Of a stretch of 64,000 nt of DNA, positions 45,101 to 56,971 are shown one piece after another. The stretch comes from Asterochloris sp. CNOR1. Its lineage: Eukaryota; Chlorophyta; Trebouxiophyceae; Trebouxiales; Trebouxiaceae. The notes under the pieces were generated by a model. That model made no database searches. It saw only the letters and a list, made by a program, of their open reading frames with translations, and was not told the DNA's origin. The first letter of the stretch is position 1. Each line of letters opens with the position of its first letter. The stretch lies in contig OZ017760.1 in the NCBI GenBank assembly GCA_963969365.1, positions 372,001 through 436,000 on the forward strand, read 5' to 3'. The position numbers and the translations under genes are program-made.

Positions 45101-47571
45101 GGTGGTGATAGTCACCATCAGTTCAAATTGCCACTTTGACTTGCTGGTCAACCTGAAAGAGTGGGCTCCGCTGCTCTTGGGAATAGTTTCCAGCATTTTG
45201 AGAGGTGCCAGCCCATGTTCCTGCAGCCTGTGTTGAGGATGTCTGGCAATTTCTGCATTGTGCCTAACAAGGTGTCCTTTACCTTTCCTGGGTGAATGCC
45301 GATGCTGCCTTAACAGCACAAATGAGGCTTTCCAAGGGCTGTTCCTGTGACGACAAGTATTTGTGACTGCTGCTGACTGGAGTCAAGTCCTGCCTGTTCG
45401 GGCTCAGAAGTGGGCAGACCTGCTGCAGATCCACATGCTGCTGGTGGGCGACCCTGGCATGGCCAAATCCCAGTTTCTGAGATTCTGCGCCAAGCTGAGT
45501 CCCAGATCAGTGCTCACATCTGGACGAGGCAGCACCACTGCTGGGCTGACAGTGGCAGCTGTGAAAAACAATGGGCAATGGGGCCTGGAGGCAGGAGCTC
45601 TGGTGTTGGCAGATGGTGGGGATGCACATCATCTGCGCTGCCTGTCTCACAAGCCACAGTGCAATGAGTATGCTCGCTGAGAAACAAGCAAGCAGGGGAT
45701 CACCCATGCACCCCACCTTCAGCTGATCGGCCTGGCTATCCTTGCTGCAGGCGGCCTGTGCTGCATTGACGAGTTTGATGGAGTACCAGAGGGGGAGAGG
45801 GCTGCTCTGCACGAGGCTCTGGAGCAGCAGACCATCAGCATTGCCAAGGCTGGCCTGGTGAGTGCCTTATAGGCGCCGCTTGCACTTCTTAGAAGCTGCT
45901 TTGAGGACCAATGGATGACCTGGGCTGCACGTTCAGCACTGATAGAATTGCAGACCGCCTGCACCCAAGCCCTTGTCAAGCTTGCCCCTCTGCGCTGCGC
46001 TGCTGACCCAGCAGCCATTCCCTTCTTCCATAGGTCACTACGCTCAGCACCCGCACATCTATCTTTGGCACCATGAATCCACACGTCAAGCCTCAGCACC
46101 GTGCCACAGCTGCTGCCACTGAGCTGACAGGCCTTTCTGGGCCCCTGCTCAGCAGATTTGACATTCTTGTACTGCTGGAGGACTCCAGGATGCCGGCCTG
46201 GGACAGCTTGGTAGGCTAGCATCACTTGTGCTTGCTGTCTGCAGTTTAGTGGCCCCCCACCTGCTAGCCACTGCTTCTGCCTGGCAAGCATGGCATTGGG
46301 GCAGGGCTCACGTCCAGCCGCTGTTTGGCTCCTGCTTAGCACATCTCAAGCAGCGCTGCAGCCTGCCTCTGCTGCATGGCACAGGAAGGACGCCCGCAAT
46401 GGTCTCATGACGCATGGTGCCATGCAGATCTGCGACCATATTCTCTCCAGCCATCACCCAGATGCCTTGTCCAAACAGGAGGATCACAGCACAACAGAGG
46501 TAGCCACCACTGCTGCATGCCATGCAGCTTGCTCCTTCAAGCGCATCTCGGTGCTGCCTGCAACCAACATGGTGTACAGGACCTGCAGCATAATCGGTGC
46601 TGCTGCCTGCAGACTCTATGGACTGCTGAGCGGCTGGCGCAGTACATACTGTGGGCAAAGACCTTCCACCCTGTGCTCAGCCCTGAGGCAGAGAAGGCAT
46701 GGCCGTTGTCTTCACTGTACATGCAAAGTAGTGCTCCCTGCACAGCAAAGCTGCCTGCCAAGATAGCCCTGCTGTGTGCACTGCTGGGCTCTACCCTGTG
46801 GCTGTGCTTGCATGGCAGCCGGCTGTTTGATGCTGTGGCATGTCAGGTACCAGGAGACCAGACGTTCCCAGTGCAGGCACCTCCCTGCCTGTGCAGCTTA
46901 TACCTCCTTGTACTGCGTACAGCAGTACTGCGCACAGCAGCCGGCCCTGCTCCTGCAGATCCTGGTCAGCTACTACCAGCTACAGAGGCAAGCTGCATTG
47001 GGCTGTCGTGCCAGAACCACCATCCGAATGCTGGAGGGCCTGGTGCGCATTGCACAGGCGCACGCCAAGCTGATGGCTAGGAACATTGTCACGCAACAGG
47101 TGAGGGTCTGCAATGTATAATGTAACAGGTGCAGTGCATGGAACTCAATGGTAGGGCACATATAGGGCAGGCCCACACCATCACATGCAGCAGTGTGTGC
47201 CTGACCCTTTGCACATCAGCTGCATGGCTGTGGGCCAAATCTGAGCCTCCTCAGCGCTTGCGAGCCCACCACCAGCATGGCCAGCCTCAGCCACGACTGC
47301 ACACAGGTCCTCACTGGTTGGCAGCCCGAAGATGGCCCTCAAATGTGCCCCTTCCTTGACCAATCAGTGCCCTGTGCTGCAGGACGCCGTTGTGGCGGTG
47401 CTGGTGGCAGCCTCCTCAGTGAGCAATAGCAGTGCAGAGCTGCATGGGCTAATCCCCCTGCAGGCAGGGTTTGCTGAGGACCCAGACCACGAGTACAGTG
47501 TTTTGTCAGGCAGGGTGATGGCAGCTCTGCAGCGTTGTGAGGATGGCCAGCTCTGCCACTCTGGCTTTTAG
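42147..47571 (+). CDS. MCM9: MCM9-type DNA helicase
   Basis: AAA+ helicase that works with MCM8 in homologous-recombination repair in eukaryotes. It starts [20 protein letters not shown] (42147-42206). Resolved exons include 42268-42514, 43323-43500, 43932-44068, 44268-44372, 44544-44644, 44845-45073, 45429-45615, 45751-45857, 46034-46210, 46613-46696, 46959-47099 and 47383-47571. The OB/zinc region shows [20 protein letters not shown], then CTKC, and [18 protein letters not shown]. Exon 44268 gives [17 protein letters not shown]. The AAA+ core has Walker [10 protein letters not shown] (Met where Thr is usual), [20 protein letters not shown], Walker B CCIDEFD, and arginine-finger motif LLSRFDILV. 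The last exons cover the winged-helix-side region, [20 protein letters not shown]. The ending DGQLCHSGF is short, as in plant MCM9, without the long animal tail. Intron 46697-46958 appears to be GC-AG. The exon near 46428-46500 is less certain. Confidence 0.92.
43440..43660 (+). repeat. Ghosts of the MCM9 zinc-finger exon end
   Basis: The exon contains GCATGGTGGAGGCGCAGCGC and CTGCAGTGCACC (43452-43486). The following intron has GCATGGTGGAGGCGGACC near 43518, CACATGGTGTTGGCGGAG near 43565 and CTGCAGTGCACTTCCTGC near 43627. This is consistent with duplication of the exon 3' part into its own intron. Confidence 0.5.
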
Positions 47572-48159
47572 ATGTTTGTCAAGCATCTGGTGGCTACTGC
47601 TGTTCTGCCCCAGCTGATTGTTGCCCACATGACCTGCTGGCCGCTCTGCTCTAGTGCGAAGTGCCCCTGCTGCAAAGCAAGCGGAGCATGCCTCTGCATA
47701 GTTGACATTCACCTGCAGAGTTGAAGTCGCATGGCAGCACAGTTTGCAGTCCCAGGCCAATCAGGGCTTGCTGCCAGATTCAGGGTTAGCTTGTATTGGG
47801 AATTGCATCAAGAAAGCCCTGACGGTACTGCCAGCTGGAGGCTGGCCAGCCAAAGGGCTGTTGTATAGGCCTATACAACTGAATTGATGATGGCCCACAT
47901 CACCTGCAGTGAGGGTCATGTATCTGGCATCCCTGAGATGCTCAAGACGCACCTCGGCTTAGTGCAGCATCGCCTCCTGTTTCTGTGCTTTCTGGGATCA
48001 AATGCATCTTATTGGCTGGATGTGCTATGGAGGAGGACTAGGTCACAGGAGGACTAGGTCACAGCGTTCGTAAGCTCCTGGCTCACGGCATCCGCCAGAT
48101 CTCACATTTCATCAGCCAGGGAACGCCAGAGCATTGCTTCCTGCAGGCTTTGACCAATC
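47572..48159. other. Intergenic region, MCM9 3' side / amidase 5' side
   Basis: About 590 bases. It contains a short tandem duplication, AGGAGGACTAGGTCAC, twice at about 48031-48062. No exon or core promoter was recognised. Confidence 0.45.
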
Positions 48160-51100
48160 ATGCCAACCGCCATGAGGGGTCTCGTCGCCATGATGGCAGC
48201 AATCATGATCCAGACAGGTGATTTGTGCTTTAGGGCTTCGATGGGGCCCTTGCTGACACCTCTCCACATTCCAACCACAATTCTTTCAAGATGTTATCAG
48301 ATCATCACAGAGCAGAGTGGACTTTATTTTGTGCCCCAACTGGGAACCAGCTGTGAGTGCATGCTGACGGCCTGCAGGCACAGTTCAGGGCAGCAGGCAG
48401 ATCCTGCAGGCGCCTGCACCAGCCCCTGCCCCTGTAGCCTCCCTGATCCCGACATCGCCTGCTAACCTGTACACCCTGTCTGCCACTGATGCCATTGCGC
48501 TCCTGTGTGCACGGAACATCACCGCAACCCAGTATGCTCAGGTGAGGCCAACAATCTTGCCATGAGCCTGTATTCACATCTAGCCCTGTCTGCTGCCCAT
48601 GTTGCGACACTTGATTTGTGCATGCAGGGCTTGATCGACCATTATACGTCGGGGGGGTGGTCCTGCATCAATGCATTCATTGGCCTCAACACCACCAGGG
48701 TGAGCTTAAGTGCAGATCTGATTGTCGCAGTATCGCTTTGTGGGAGGTTATGCTTTGTGGGAGGTTATGCCCACTGCTAGGCTCCACAGCCGATTGCAGC
48801 CACAGCACATGGCACCTGTTTGTGGTCCCCTACCCATGCTGGCTGTTGCAAAAGTGGCCCCCTTTGTTAGCTTATATAAGCTTAAAAGTCCCGGATTCAG
48901 CCCTTGGCCCTGAACCCTTTAGCTCCGTTTGGGACACATGATGCATCTGAGCTCAGCAGCCAGACCCATTGTGAATTGCACATCCTCCTGGACCAGTCAT
49001 TGCTCGCCCCAGATAGCTGTGCTTGCTACTGTGCAGGTCTTGCAGGAGGCAGCTGCAGTGGACGCCAAGGCTGCTGCTGGCCAGAGCATTACGCCCCTGT
49101 GCGGCTTGCCCCTTGCTGTCAAGGACTCCATCGACTGCCTGCCCTACCCCACCTCTGCAGCAACACCTGCTCTACTTGGTGAGCACAGTGATAGCTGGGC
49201 GTGCTTGCTCCACATACTGATTGCTCATTGTTTGCCTGGTTTTTGCTGCGCACATGCTCAGCAGGACATGTGGTATTCATATATTTGTGACTACCTTCAT
49301 ATCCCTCTGAGTGCAAGGACCAGCAGTATGATCATACTGCTCTCTTCATGAAGAGCAACCATGGAATTTTGCACAACTGCTGCAGTGAGCGCCTCTGGCC
49401 TGCTTCATGCCTGAGCAGGTTGCCGAGCAACGCTTTGTAAGGAATTGGCAAGCTGCTTGACCACTTTAAGTGTCTCTGCTACAGGTGCCTACCCCCAGTT
49501 CGAGGCCACGTTGGTGACCGCCTACAAGAATGCCAATGGCATCATCATGGGTGCGCAATCTGCTGTGGCCAGCCCTCCTGCTCCACAGCTATTTATGTCT
49601 GCATGGCATGTCGCTCATGCCTCACGGGGAGGAACAGCAGCTGGCCACTTCAGCTGTGATAGAATAATGCAGAGGCGTGTGTGATCCCACATCTCTTCCA
49701 TTTGCTGCAGGCAAGGCCAACTTGGTGGAGCTGTCCAGCACAAACACAGGCATCAACCGTGATGCGAATGTGAGCATCTGCAAGTGACAAGTTCATTGGC
49801 TTCAAGGAAAGTGGGCTGTTGTGCATCTGTGGCCGCCACCCTTGTGCAGAAGTCTGGACACCTCAGATCCATGTCTGAGGCGACTCGTCAGGGACCAGAT
49901 CCACACTCTTTCTGCATGCAGGGCATCACGAACCCTCTCAATGCATATGCCCAAGACAGAATACCTGGAGGTGCGCTACAGCACTAACACCTCTGTTCTG
50001 TTGTGCACTGACCCATCGGGCAGGTAGCAACCTGAGTGCCTGTTTTCCTGCTCCACATCTTTGCCAACACAACCTGGCAGGGGCCAACCTGGCAGGGGAC
50101 AACCTGGCAGGGGCTGGGGAGTTGAGAAGGCCATGTCAACTGCCACCCACTGCCTCCAGTCTTTGCCATTGCATGATCTGACTGGCATAAGAGCTTGTTG
50201 CCTGCTTTCATGTAGGGTCCAGCATTGAGTATGCAGCAACCATTGCCCAGGCATTGCACTCTATGCCAGGCTCTGCTAGCTGTTGGTGGTGCCAAGCAAC
50301 TGCTGCAAGATTTAGTCATGGGCTGTACTGGGTCCCTCAGCATTGGCCGCCCTCACTCAGCACACACGACACGTGAGCATGCCAGTCCTGTGTGCAGGCT
50401 CAAGCGCTGGGTCTGCAGCATCCATTGCCGCACGCATCGCGCCCTGGGCGCTGTGCGAGGACACCGGCGGCAGCTGCAGGGCACCCGCAATAGCCAACGG
50501 TGAGAACCCTGCCGGCCTGAGCATCACTTGGGAAGGGAGCTTGCTCAAGCATCACAAGGGAGCCTGCCCAAGCATCACAAGCAAGCCTGCCTGAGCATCA
50601 GCTGGGAGCCTGCCCGACTGCCAGCTGTTGTCGGTGCTCACCTGAGAAATTCCTTGATCTTGGCAGAGCTGCCTGCATGCACTGTGTAATGGCCACGACC
50701 TGTTCTGGCCCTAGAGACCACCTGCAAATGTGTTATGGTAGCTGCTGCTTGGCAACCGCCACATCACTTGGTGACTGCATCTGCTCAGCATGGTCACTGC
50801 TGTGAGCCACCAACCTGGTGATCAGGTCAGCAAACAAAGCAGCACTCTTTTGCAGGCATCTTTGGCTTCCGTCCCACACTCCACTGCTACAACTACACGA
50901 ATGCACTCGTCCCCGCGACATTCACCAGGGACACCGTTGGTAGGTTTACTTTGAGCGCACCAGATCATACTCTTGCTTTGTCCGGAAGCGCACCATGACT
51001 TCAGGCCGGTGGGGCCCTGCTATATAGCGCTGTGCACGCTGAGTGTGCATGCTTCTGCTGCATGATGTGCAGCACCCAGCAGCCAATATTGATGGGAGCA

Positions 51101-53984
51101 CACCGATACCCTCTTGCATGCGTGCAGGATCCATGGGCCGCACCGCTGAGGACCTCATCATGCTGGATAGCATTGTGCGAACCAAGAACTACAGCAGCAC
51201 TGGGGAAGGCATGCTGCCCACAGCTGTGAATTGCAGTGTCACTGTCAACAGCAACCTGAGTCTGTCTGGCCTGCGCATCGGGCTGCCCAGCAACTATGGT
51301 GAGCATCCTGCTGTGGAGCCACCAGCCCCTGCCTTCAGCGTGATGAAGCATCTTGACTGATGCGTGATCCACGTTGCCATTGCCCTGCGCAGCGCTGTTG
51401 GTTCTGCTGGCCCCCGGCAGGAACAGCCTGCACTGCTTACAGCAATGGAGCTGCCAGCTAAGTCAGGCACGCTGCCGTGCAGGCTGGGTGTATCCAGGCA
51501 TTGATCCCAGCGTGAGTGTGCTGCCTCTGATCACACAATGTGACTGACCACACCTTAACACCCTTGAGCTTGCAGCCAGCCATCACCCCCTTGCACACAT
51601 GTGTGCCTTAGTATAGCTCCTTGAGTGTTGTTGCACTGCCATTCTCTCCTGCTGATGCAGATTTCTGCCGTCGTCAATGCTGCTGTTGCCAAGTTGACTG
51701 CTGCCGGTGCCATCCTGGTCCCCTTTGACTCCACACCCTTTGATGAGGCCAATGCAGCTGCAGAAGAGTCTGTTTCCTATGAGACGGGAGACGCCTTCTC
51801 CAGGTAAGTCAGCAGCTGGGAGCCTGCCTGATGTCCCCTGATGTGTGGTCAAGGCGACGGAACCTGGGATCTGGATGTTTGTTTGCCAGGCATGGTAGGA
51901 TTGGTGGTGCCTCATGCTCCGTCATGGCTGGTGCTGGCGGAGTGGTGGCTATCGCATGCACCACCCATTGCTGGTCTGCACAACACAGACCTTTGGCAGA
52001 GTCCTCTTTACCTCATGTACCAGGTTTGGTAGCCAAGCAGAGATACTCTTGGAGGGCCCAGGCATGCACGTTTCTCCCTGCAGGTACTTGTACACTCACA
52101 ACTACAGCATTTCCCCGCTCACGGTCAGCACCTGCAAGCACTGCTGCGTGTGGCATGGCACCTGCCCTGCCTCCATCCTCCAGCGTTCTGTGTGGTGCCA
52201 CCTGTGAGCTTGGCAGCAGCATAGAGCATCTCAGCATTTGGGAGGGAGACTGCTTGACGTGCAGATGCACTGACCACTCGTCACCATGCTGCAGGTCTTC
52301 CAGCAGATCAACAGGCCCGACCTCAGGCCCGGCTACCTCAATGACCTCACCATCCGTGACGACACTCCGCTGGGCAGCAACGAGGCCTGGGTCAGATACC
52401 TGCAGACGGGTGAGGCATCTCCTGCACTCCTGCACATGAAAGTGCCCGCGATCATGAGTGGTCTGTGTTGGTCTGCTCAATCTTGGGACCAGGACCATGC
52501 GCCTCACGGCACCACCTGGTTGTCACAGGCCGCCCCAATCTGACAGCTACCTGGAACGCCACCTTCCAAGCCAACAACTTTGATGTCATCATGTACCCAG
52601 GCTTTGCCCTCAGCATTCCGCCAGTGGACGCTGCAGGTGAGCTGTTGTGATCAGTCATGTTTGCTCAACATCTGGGGGACACACCTCTGTATGTGGCCCT
52701 CAACTATGGTGAATCGACACAAGCTGGCCCTCACTCAGCCCTGTCTGCTGCAGAACCCTATAATCAGCTTTCAAATGGTGAGTCGGCGGACGGCTGGACA
52801 TGTGGAGGCTATGCGTTCTATGTGCAGTGCAATATCTGCATTGTAGCTCCCTGGAAGCATTCAATGCAATTGCTGGCTATTGCAGGCAGCGTTGTATCTG
52901 CCTATCCGCAGACCTTCTTCAATGAAGATGCTCAGGCGATCGTAACTGGTGAGTGCAAGCCTGCCAAGAAGCTTGGCCGCCTGCGGGTGTCCTCAGATGC
53001 AACCATCCCTTGCTGTGACGCCATCAGAGCACTTTTGCGCTGCCTTCCGCAGCACAGCATGGCGTGCACGGCCGCCGACACTGTCTTGCAGAAGTCGCCT
53101 GCACTGGTTTGTACCCCAAACCCTAAACCCTGAACCCGCAGTTGGCAGCCCCTGAAAACCCTCCAATGTGGCTGCCTGCAGCGTTGGCCTTCCCCATTGG
53201 CTTTGACAGCGAGGGCATCCCCGCCGGACTACAGTTTGCCGCTCTGCCCGGCCAGGACAGCCTGATTCTGTCGCTGGCACTTGCCATGGAGAAGCTGTTT
53301 GGGCCATTGGCCCCTCCTCCTGCTGTGGCTGGCTGTTCAGGCTGCACAGCAGCCACGAGAAGCATCTACCCCGTTGCCTTCAATGGGACAGGACAGCCCA
53401 ATGCCACCGCAACCTGGTCATACTTTGGGCTGACTTTCAATGGCACCTGCAACAGCGCCTTCCTAACGAGCTACGGCCAAAACGGTGTGGAATGTCTGTT
53501 GGGATGCACACGATGTTATTCTGCATTGAGGGGCAGAGACATCTGCCTGTTGGCAGCACAGGCATGTCTAGCACCTATTTGCCTAGTTGCTGGTGGGTAT
53601 GAGTTGCTGCATCATGCATGCAGCAGAGTTGTGGTTTGCCATCTGTTGGCAAACCTGAGGCGTCATCGCTTTCCTCTGCATTCCATTGACACCATGACTA
53701 GCCTGGTGCAGGTATCCTTGGCATGGGCACCAACCATACAGCCTCTTCACTCAGCGCCGCTGGCTGATTTGACTGCACCCCGCCCCAGGCTGCTAGCACA
53801 GGGCTACAGTGGGGCAAGCTGTCCAGTCCTCAGCTGTACATGGGCCTCCTCATCCAAAGACGGCCCGAGTGCTTGTTGTACAACTTTATCAATGTACAAC
53901 TTGATCAATGTACCGCAGCACATCAAGGCCACCCCTGTTTCTCTGACTGCTCCTGCCAGGCTGCCCCGTACCTATCAGGTGTGA
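48160..53984 (+). CDS. Secreted amidase-signature family hydrolase
   Basis: An amide-bond hydrolase of the family that includes fatty acid amide hydrolases and GatA. Exon 1 (48160-48217) gives MPTAMRGLVAMMAAIMIQT, signal-like. Its phase-1 junction to an exon after 48374 gives a Pro/Ala linker, then NLYTLSATDAIALLCARNIT. The catalytic triad is visible: Lys in CGLPLAVKDSID (near 49100-49135), cis-Ser in GGSSAGSAASIAARIAPWAL and nucleophile Ser in DTGGSCRAPA (exon near 50396-50505). Later exons give IFGFRPTLHCYNYTNALVPA, SMGRTAEDLIMLDSIVRT, NFDVIMYPGFALSIPPVD and FPIGFDSEGIPAGLQFAALP. Several NxT/S sequons fit a secreted or ER-lumen protein. Many small exons; some (near 49.6 kb and 52.7-53.1 kb) are only partly resolved. 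The frame stays open to 53984, but family likeness fades after about 53500, so the true end is uncertain. Substrate unknown. Confidence 0.85.
48725..48768 (+). repeat. 18-bp tandem duplication in an amidase intron
   Basis: CTTTGTGGGAGGTTATG occurs twice in direct succession (about 48733-48768). Confidence 0.8.
50080..50118 (+). repeat. Short tandem repeat, unit AACCTGGCAGGGG
   Basis: Three direct units of about 13-15 bases (AACCTGGCAGGGGCC, AACCTGGCAGGGGAC, AACCTGGCAGGGGCT) in an amidase intron. Confidence 0.85.
50512..50625 (+). repeat. Degenerate approx. 30-bp tandem repeat
   Basis: Four imperfect units built on GCCTG(A/C)-C-AGCATCAC followed by AAGGGAGC or TGGGAGC, directly after the nucleophile-Ser exon of the amidase gene. 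The unit starts just after the exon donor. Confidence 0.75.
53116..53137 (+). repeat. Interstitial telomere-like motif in an amidase intron
   Basis: CCAAACCCTAAACCCTGAAC plus CC is three near-perfect units of the plant/green-algal telomere repeat CCCTAAA. It sits immediately before the acceptor GCAG of the exon starting at 53142 and forms the pyrimidine-rich part of that splice site. Confidence 0.7.
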
Positions 53985-54455
53985 CACATCCCCTCCATTA
54001 CCATTCGCTCTGTTCTCTCATCCCCTAGCCTTGAGCTCGTGATACTTGCAGCAGCCAACAGCCCATCATATGCAATTTTGCACTCTCTGGGTGTACCTGT
54101 GTTTGAACTTCTGGGAATGGAGTTAGATGGTACTTGCCAATGACTTGCTGCCCACAAACTTGTCATCATACACGTTCATCCTGAATCACATCTGCTGGAC
54201 GTAATGTTTGCGTCTCCACGTGATCGGCTCATGTAACATGTTACTGCTTCACCTCCCTTTAAAAAGGTTGGGCTGGTCTCCAATGGGATACCAGCCACTT
54301 CAAAAGTCTGCACACAAATCACAAAGAAATCAGGCAGCAAATGTCAGCAGAACAGGGGCCGGTGTTGGGCTGTAGCCACACAAGGGTTCAGACAGCTTTT
54401 GGTTCCTCTGCTGCATCGATGCAGAGAGGCAAGGTCTCACATGTGGCACAGTCCC

Positions 54456-54655
54456 TGGAGAGGAGCCATGAGAAAGCTCTTGATGGGCATCAAAGCACCG
54501 ACACAAAGGACACACAGGACACAACAAAATCACCCCAGCATACTCAGCAAGCTCATGAGTTTGCTCCAGGCACCCTGGCAGACTGCATGCTTGCCAGCAG
54601 CTGCAGCCCTGGCAGGCTGTGTCCTTTGTGTCTGTGTGTCTCCCTCACAATGTGA
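54456..54655. repeat. MITE-like repeat, copy 1
   Basis: About 200 bases. It carries a perfect 15-base inverted repeat, GACACAAAGGACACA at 54500-54514 and TGTGTCCTTTGTGTC at 54618-54632, flanking an interior with CAGACTGCATGCTTGCCAGC. It encodes nothing. Target-site duplications were not identified, so the mobile-element call is an inference from the hairpin layout and the second copy. Confidence 0.6.
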
Positions 54656-54747
54656 TGCGGAATAGCTTGGGAGGACTAACCTCTTCGAGTCTCCATATAT
54701 GTGTTGACCAGGCCTTGTGACAGCACCTGAGCCCCTACCAGTGGCTC

Positions 54748-54948
54748 AAGGGGAAGGGGAGCCATGAAAGAGCTCCAAATGAGGCATCAAAGCACCGACA
54801 CACGGAACACACAGGACACAACAACAACACCGCAGCGTACTCACCACAAGCTGCTGATTCTGCTCCAGGCACCCAGGCAGATTGCATGCTTGCCAGCAGC
54901 TGTGACCCTGGCAGACTGTGTCCTTTGTGTCTTTGTGTCTCAATGAGA
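54748..54948. repeat. MITE-like repeat, copy 2
   Basis: An imperfect copy of 54456-54655, offset by about 296 bases in the same orientation. Shared stretches include CATCAAAGCACCGACACA, CACACAGGACACAACAA, GATTGCATGCTTGCCAGCAG and CTGTGTCCTTTGTGTCT. The right inverted repeat is intact but the left arm has drifted (ACACACGGAACACA). Confidence 0.65.
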
Positions 54949-55178
54949 TTTGGAGATGTCTTGTGGGAGCTCGCACATGGAGGGCCTCACCCCAATCTGG
55001 GAAGGGCAGGATTGGCCAAAGCCACCTGGCTTCCCCCTTTTCACCAGGGCAGTATTGCTGCAGCATGTAATGACAGAAGGTATGTTGCCTTCCTGACCTT
55101 TGAGCATCTTGCTGGTCCTCCCTGGAGACAATGTTGTGTTGCAGCTGGAAAGGGACCTGCCTTTGAGTGAGCCTTCTT

Positions 55179-55200
55179 TAATTGATTGATTGATTGATTT
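55179..55200. repeat. ATTG tetranucleotide microsatellite
   Basis: Four to five ATTG units (TTAATTGATTGATTGATTGA) followed by an AT-rich stretch. Confidence 0.8.
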
Positions 55201-56026
55201 AAAATTAAGTCCGTAGCCTCAATGCACGGGCATAGGACTATGATCATTTCATCCTACCAATGAACTTTGCTGAAGGTGTAGGGGTACAACAAGAAGCAGT
55301 ACAGTCATATCAAGCAGGTCACTGTACTTGGCTGGTAAAGAGGGAGCCGGCGCTCATGGCAGGCCTTGGCACTGTGCTGGGCTTCATCACCACGTTGGAC
55401 TGCTAGCTGAGGTTGCTGCCCGGAATGCAAACACCCTGGATCCTGTATGGTGCAGGGGGGGGCCCAGCCCCCCTGATTGCCGTGCCATGCCCTCTCAGCT
55501 CGTAGACTTCGCAGTCATGAGAGAGTTATGCTTGGGTATGACTGTGGCCAGCAGTCTTCCCCTCGCAGGGCACCAGGCTCCAAGGGCGGCACACCCCAAG
55601 CAACCACTAGCAGACCAACCTGCACACTTTATGCACACTTTTGGCACACATATGCCTTGACAAGCAATTGTGTGCAGGGCCCTGCACACTTAATGCCACA
55701 CATGACAGCTTAGCTTGAGGGGCACCGAGACCCTGACTTCCTAACAGTGTTCTGTCAGCCACCCATGTATAGACTGGAAGCAGGCACTTGAGTTTTCGAC
55801 TGCCTTTCTGACGAGCTTGCAGTCTGGATCGTGATCGAGGCTTGAGGTGAGACCTCCAGCCAGCATGTGCATGCTTCCAGCCTGCATGCCTATAGATGGC
55901 TTTACATGACTCCCGCCCTGATTAGTGATTCATGCCTGCAGACCCTTGGGCTGTCAGGCAGTGCTCATGCGTGACCCAGACTAAGGCGCAGGATACCACC
56001 TGCTGCTGCAGCCTTGCCAAGACACC

Positions 56027-56461
56027 ATGGAGCGCGAGATTACATGCAACATCCTCGCTTTTGCAGCCCCTGACAGCATCACAATGGGCTACGCACAGTG
56101 CTGGGTCAACCTGGTGCAGGCCACACAACCTGGCCAAGAAAGCCAAGAGGCTGCGAGTCTCCTAATGCTGTTTGAACAGCACAGCTGCTGCCCACGCCTG
56201 TCCTTCCATGTGGGCGCAGCTGCATCACCCATACTGACTCAGGGCATCCTGGGCATGCCTTCTGTGAAGCTGGCTGCAAGGGTGCTGACTACATACAGGC
56301 ACATGTACTGTAGCAAGCAGACTGAAGATGATCTAGACTTCAGATGGGATTGTTTCATCATTCAGCTGCTGATGGGGATGTTATCCGCTGCGCCAGGAGC
56401 CACCATGGCTGTGGTGAGTCTCAGTGGGCACACTTTCTGCACACTTGTTCCCCTGCAATGA
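56027..56461 (+). CDS. Open frame of doubtful coding status
   Basis: A 144-codon open frame starting MEREITCNILAFAAPDSITM. The translation is less biased than most shadow frames here, and a GT donor-like site follows GATMAVV near 56415, so it might be an exon. No family was recognised and no partner exon was found, so this may be chance or a gene remnant. Confidence 0.2.
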   Translation: MEREITCNILAFAAPDSITMGYAQCWVNLVQATQPGQESQEAASLLMLFEQHSCCPRLSFHVGAAASPILTQGILGMPSVKLAARVLTTYRHMYCSKQTEDDLDFRWDCFIIQLLMGMLSAAPGATMAVVSLSGHTFCTLVPLQ

Positions 56462-56971
56462 GGCACACTAATTGGCTCATTTACGTATGTATAAAGTGTG
56501 CAGGGTTGGTCTGCTAGTAAACAGTCCAGCATGGGGACATTAGGGGAAGACAGTCATGTGATGAGACTAGCGCATTGATATGAAATTGGGGCTCTAATCA
56601 TTTAAGCCGCGCAGGCCCTAATCAGGGCCTTGGCCTGCAATGCTGCACTTGAACCACTTCAAGCTGATGTTTCAGTCTAGTAACCTGTAATCGTTTGCTG
56701 AGTGCCACTCAGTCAAGTCTCCGAGATGCTTGCAAGGGGAGTAGTGACACAAGGTATGCAGACCAAGCCTGGTATCTAGGCAAGTCTGAGAGATCAGGCC
56801 TCAAGGGGCTTGCCCTGGTGGGAGGCCAGTGTGGATGTGGAGTGAATCTTAATTTCTGAATGATATATTGCACTTCTCAGAACATGACTTTCAGCAGAAA
56901 ACAGTGATATCTTCATTTAAATGGCGGTAGAAATTGTCAATGCAAACCTCAGCAAATTATCAAAGATTTGC

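Larger units (their letters stand above)
53985..56971. other. Spacer between amidase and recombinase-like genes
   Basis: About 3 kb without a recognised gene. It holds a duplicated 200-bp sequence (separate entries), a short ATTG microsatellite and one plus-strand open frame at 56027-56461. A TGTAA motif near 54233 could serve the amidase 3' end. The rest shows nothing I can name. Confidence 0.5.

Noticed and set aside
53116-53137. Chromosome end or true telomere
   Set aside because: Only about three units, inside a gene with coding exons on both sides.
55320-55740. Protein-coding gene in overlapping open frames at 55.3-55.7 kb
   Set aside because: Several overlapping frames are equally open, none has family likeness, and the stretch contains short GCACACTT-type repeats.
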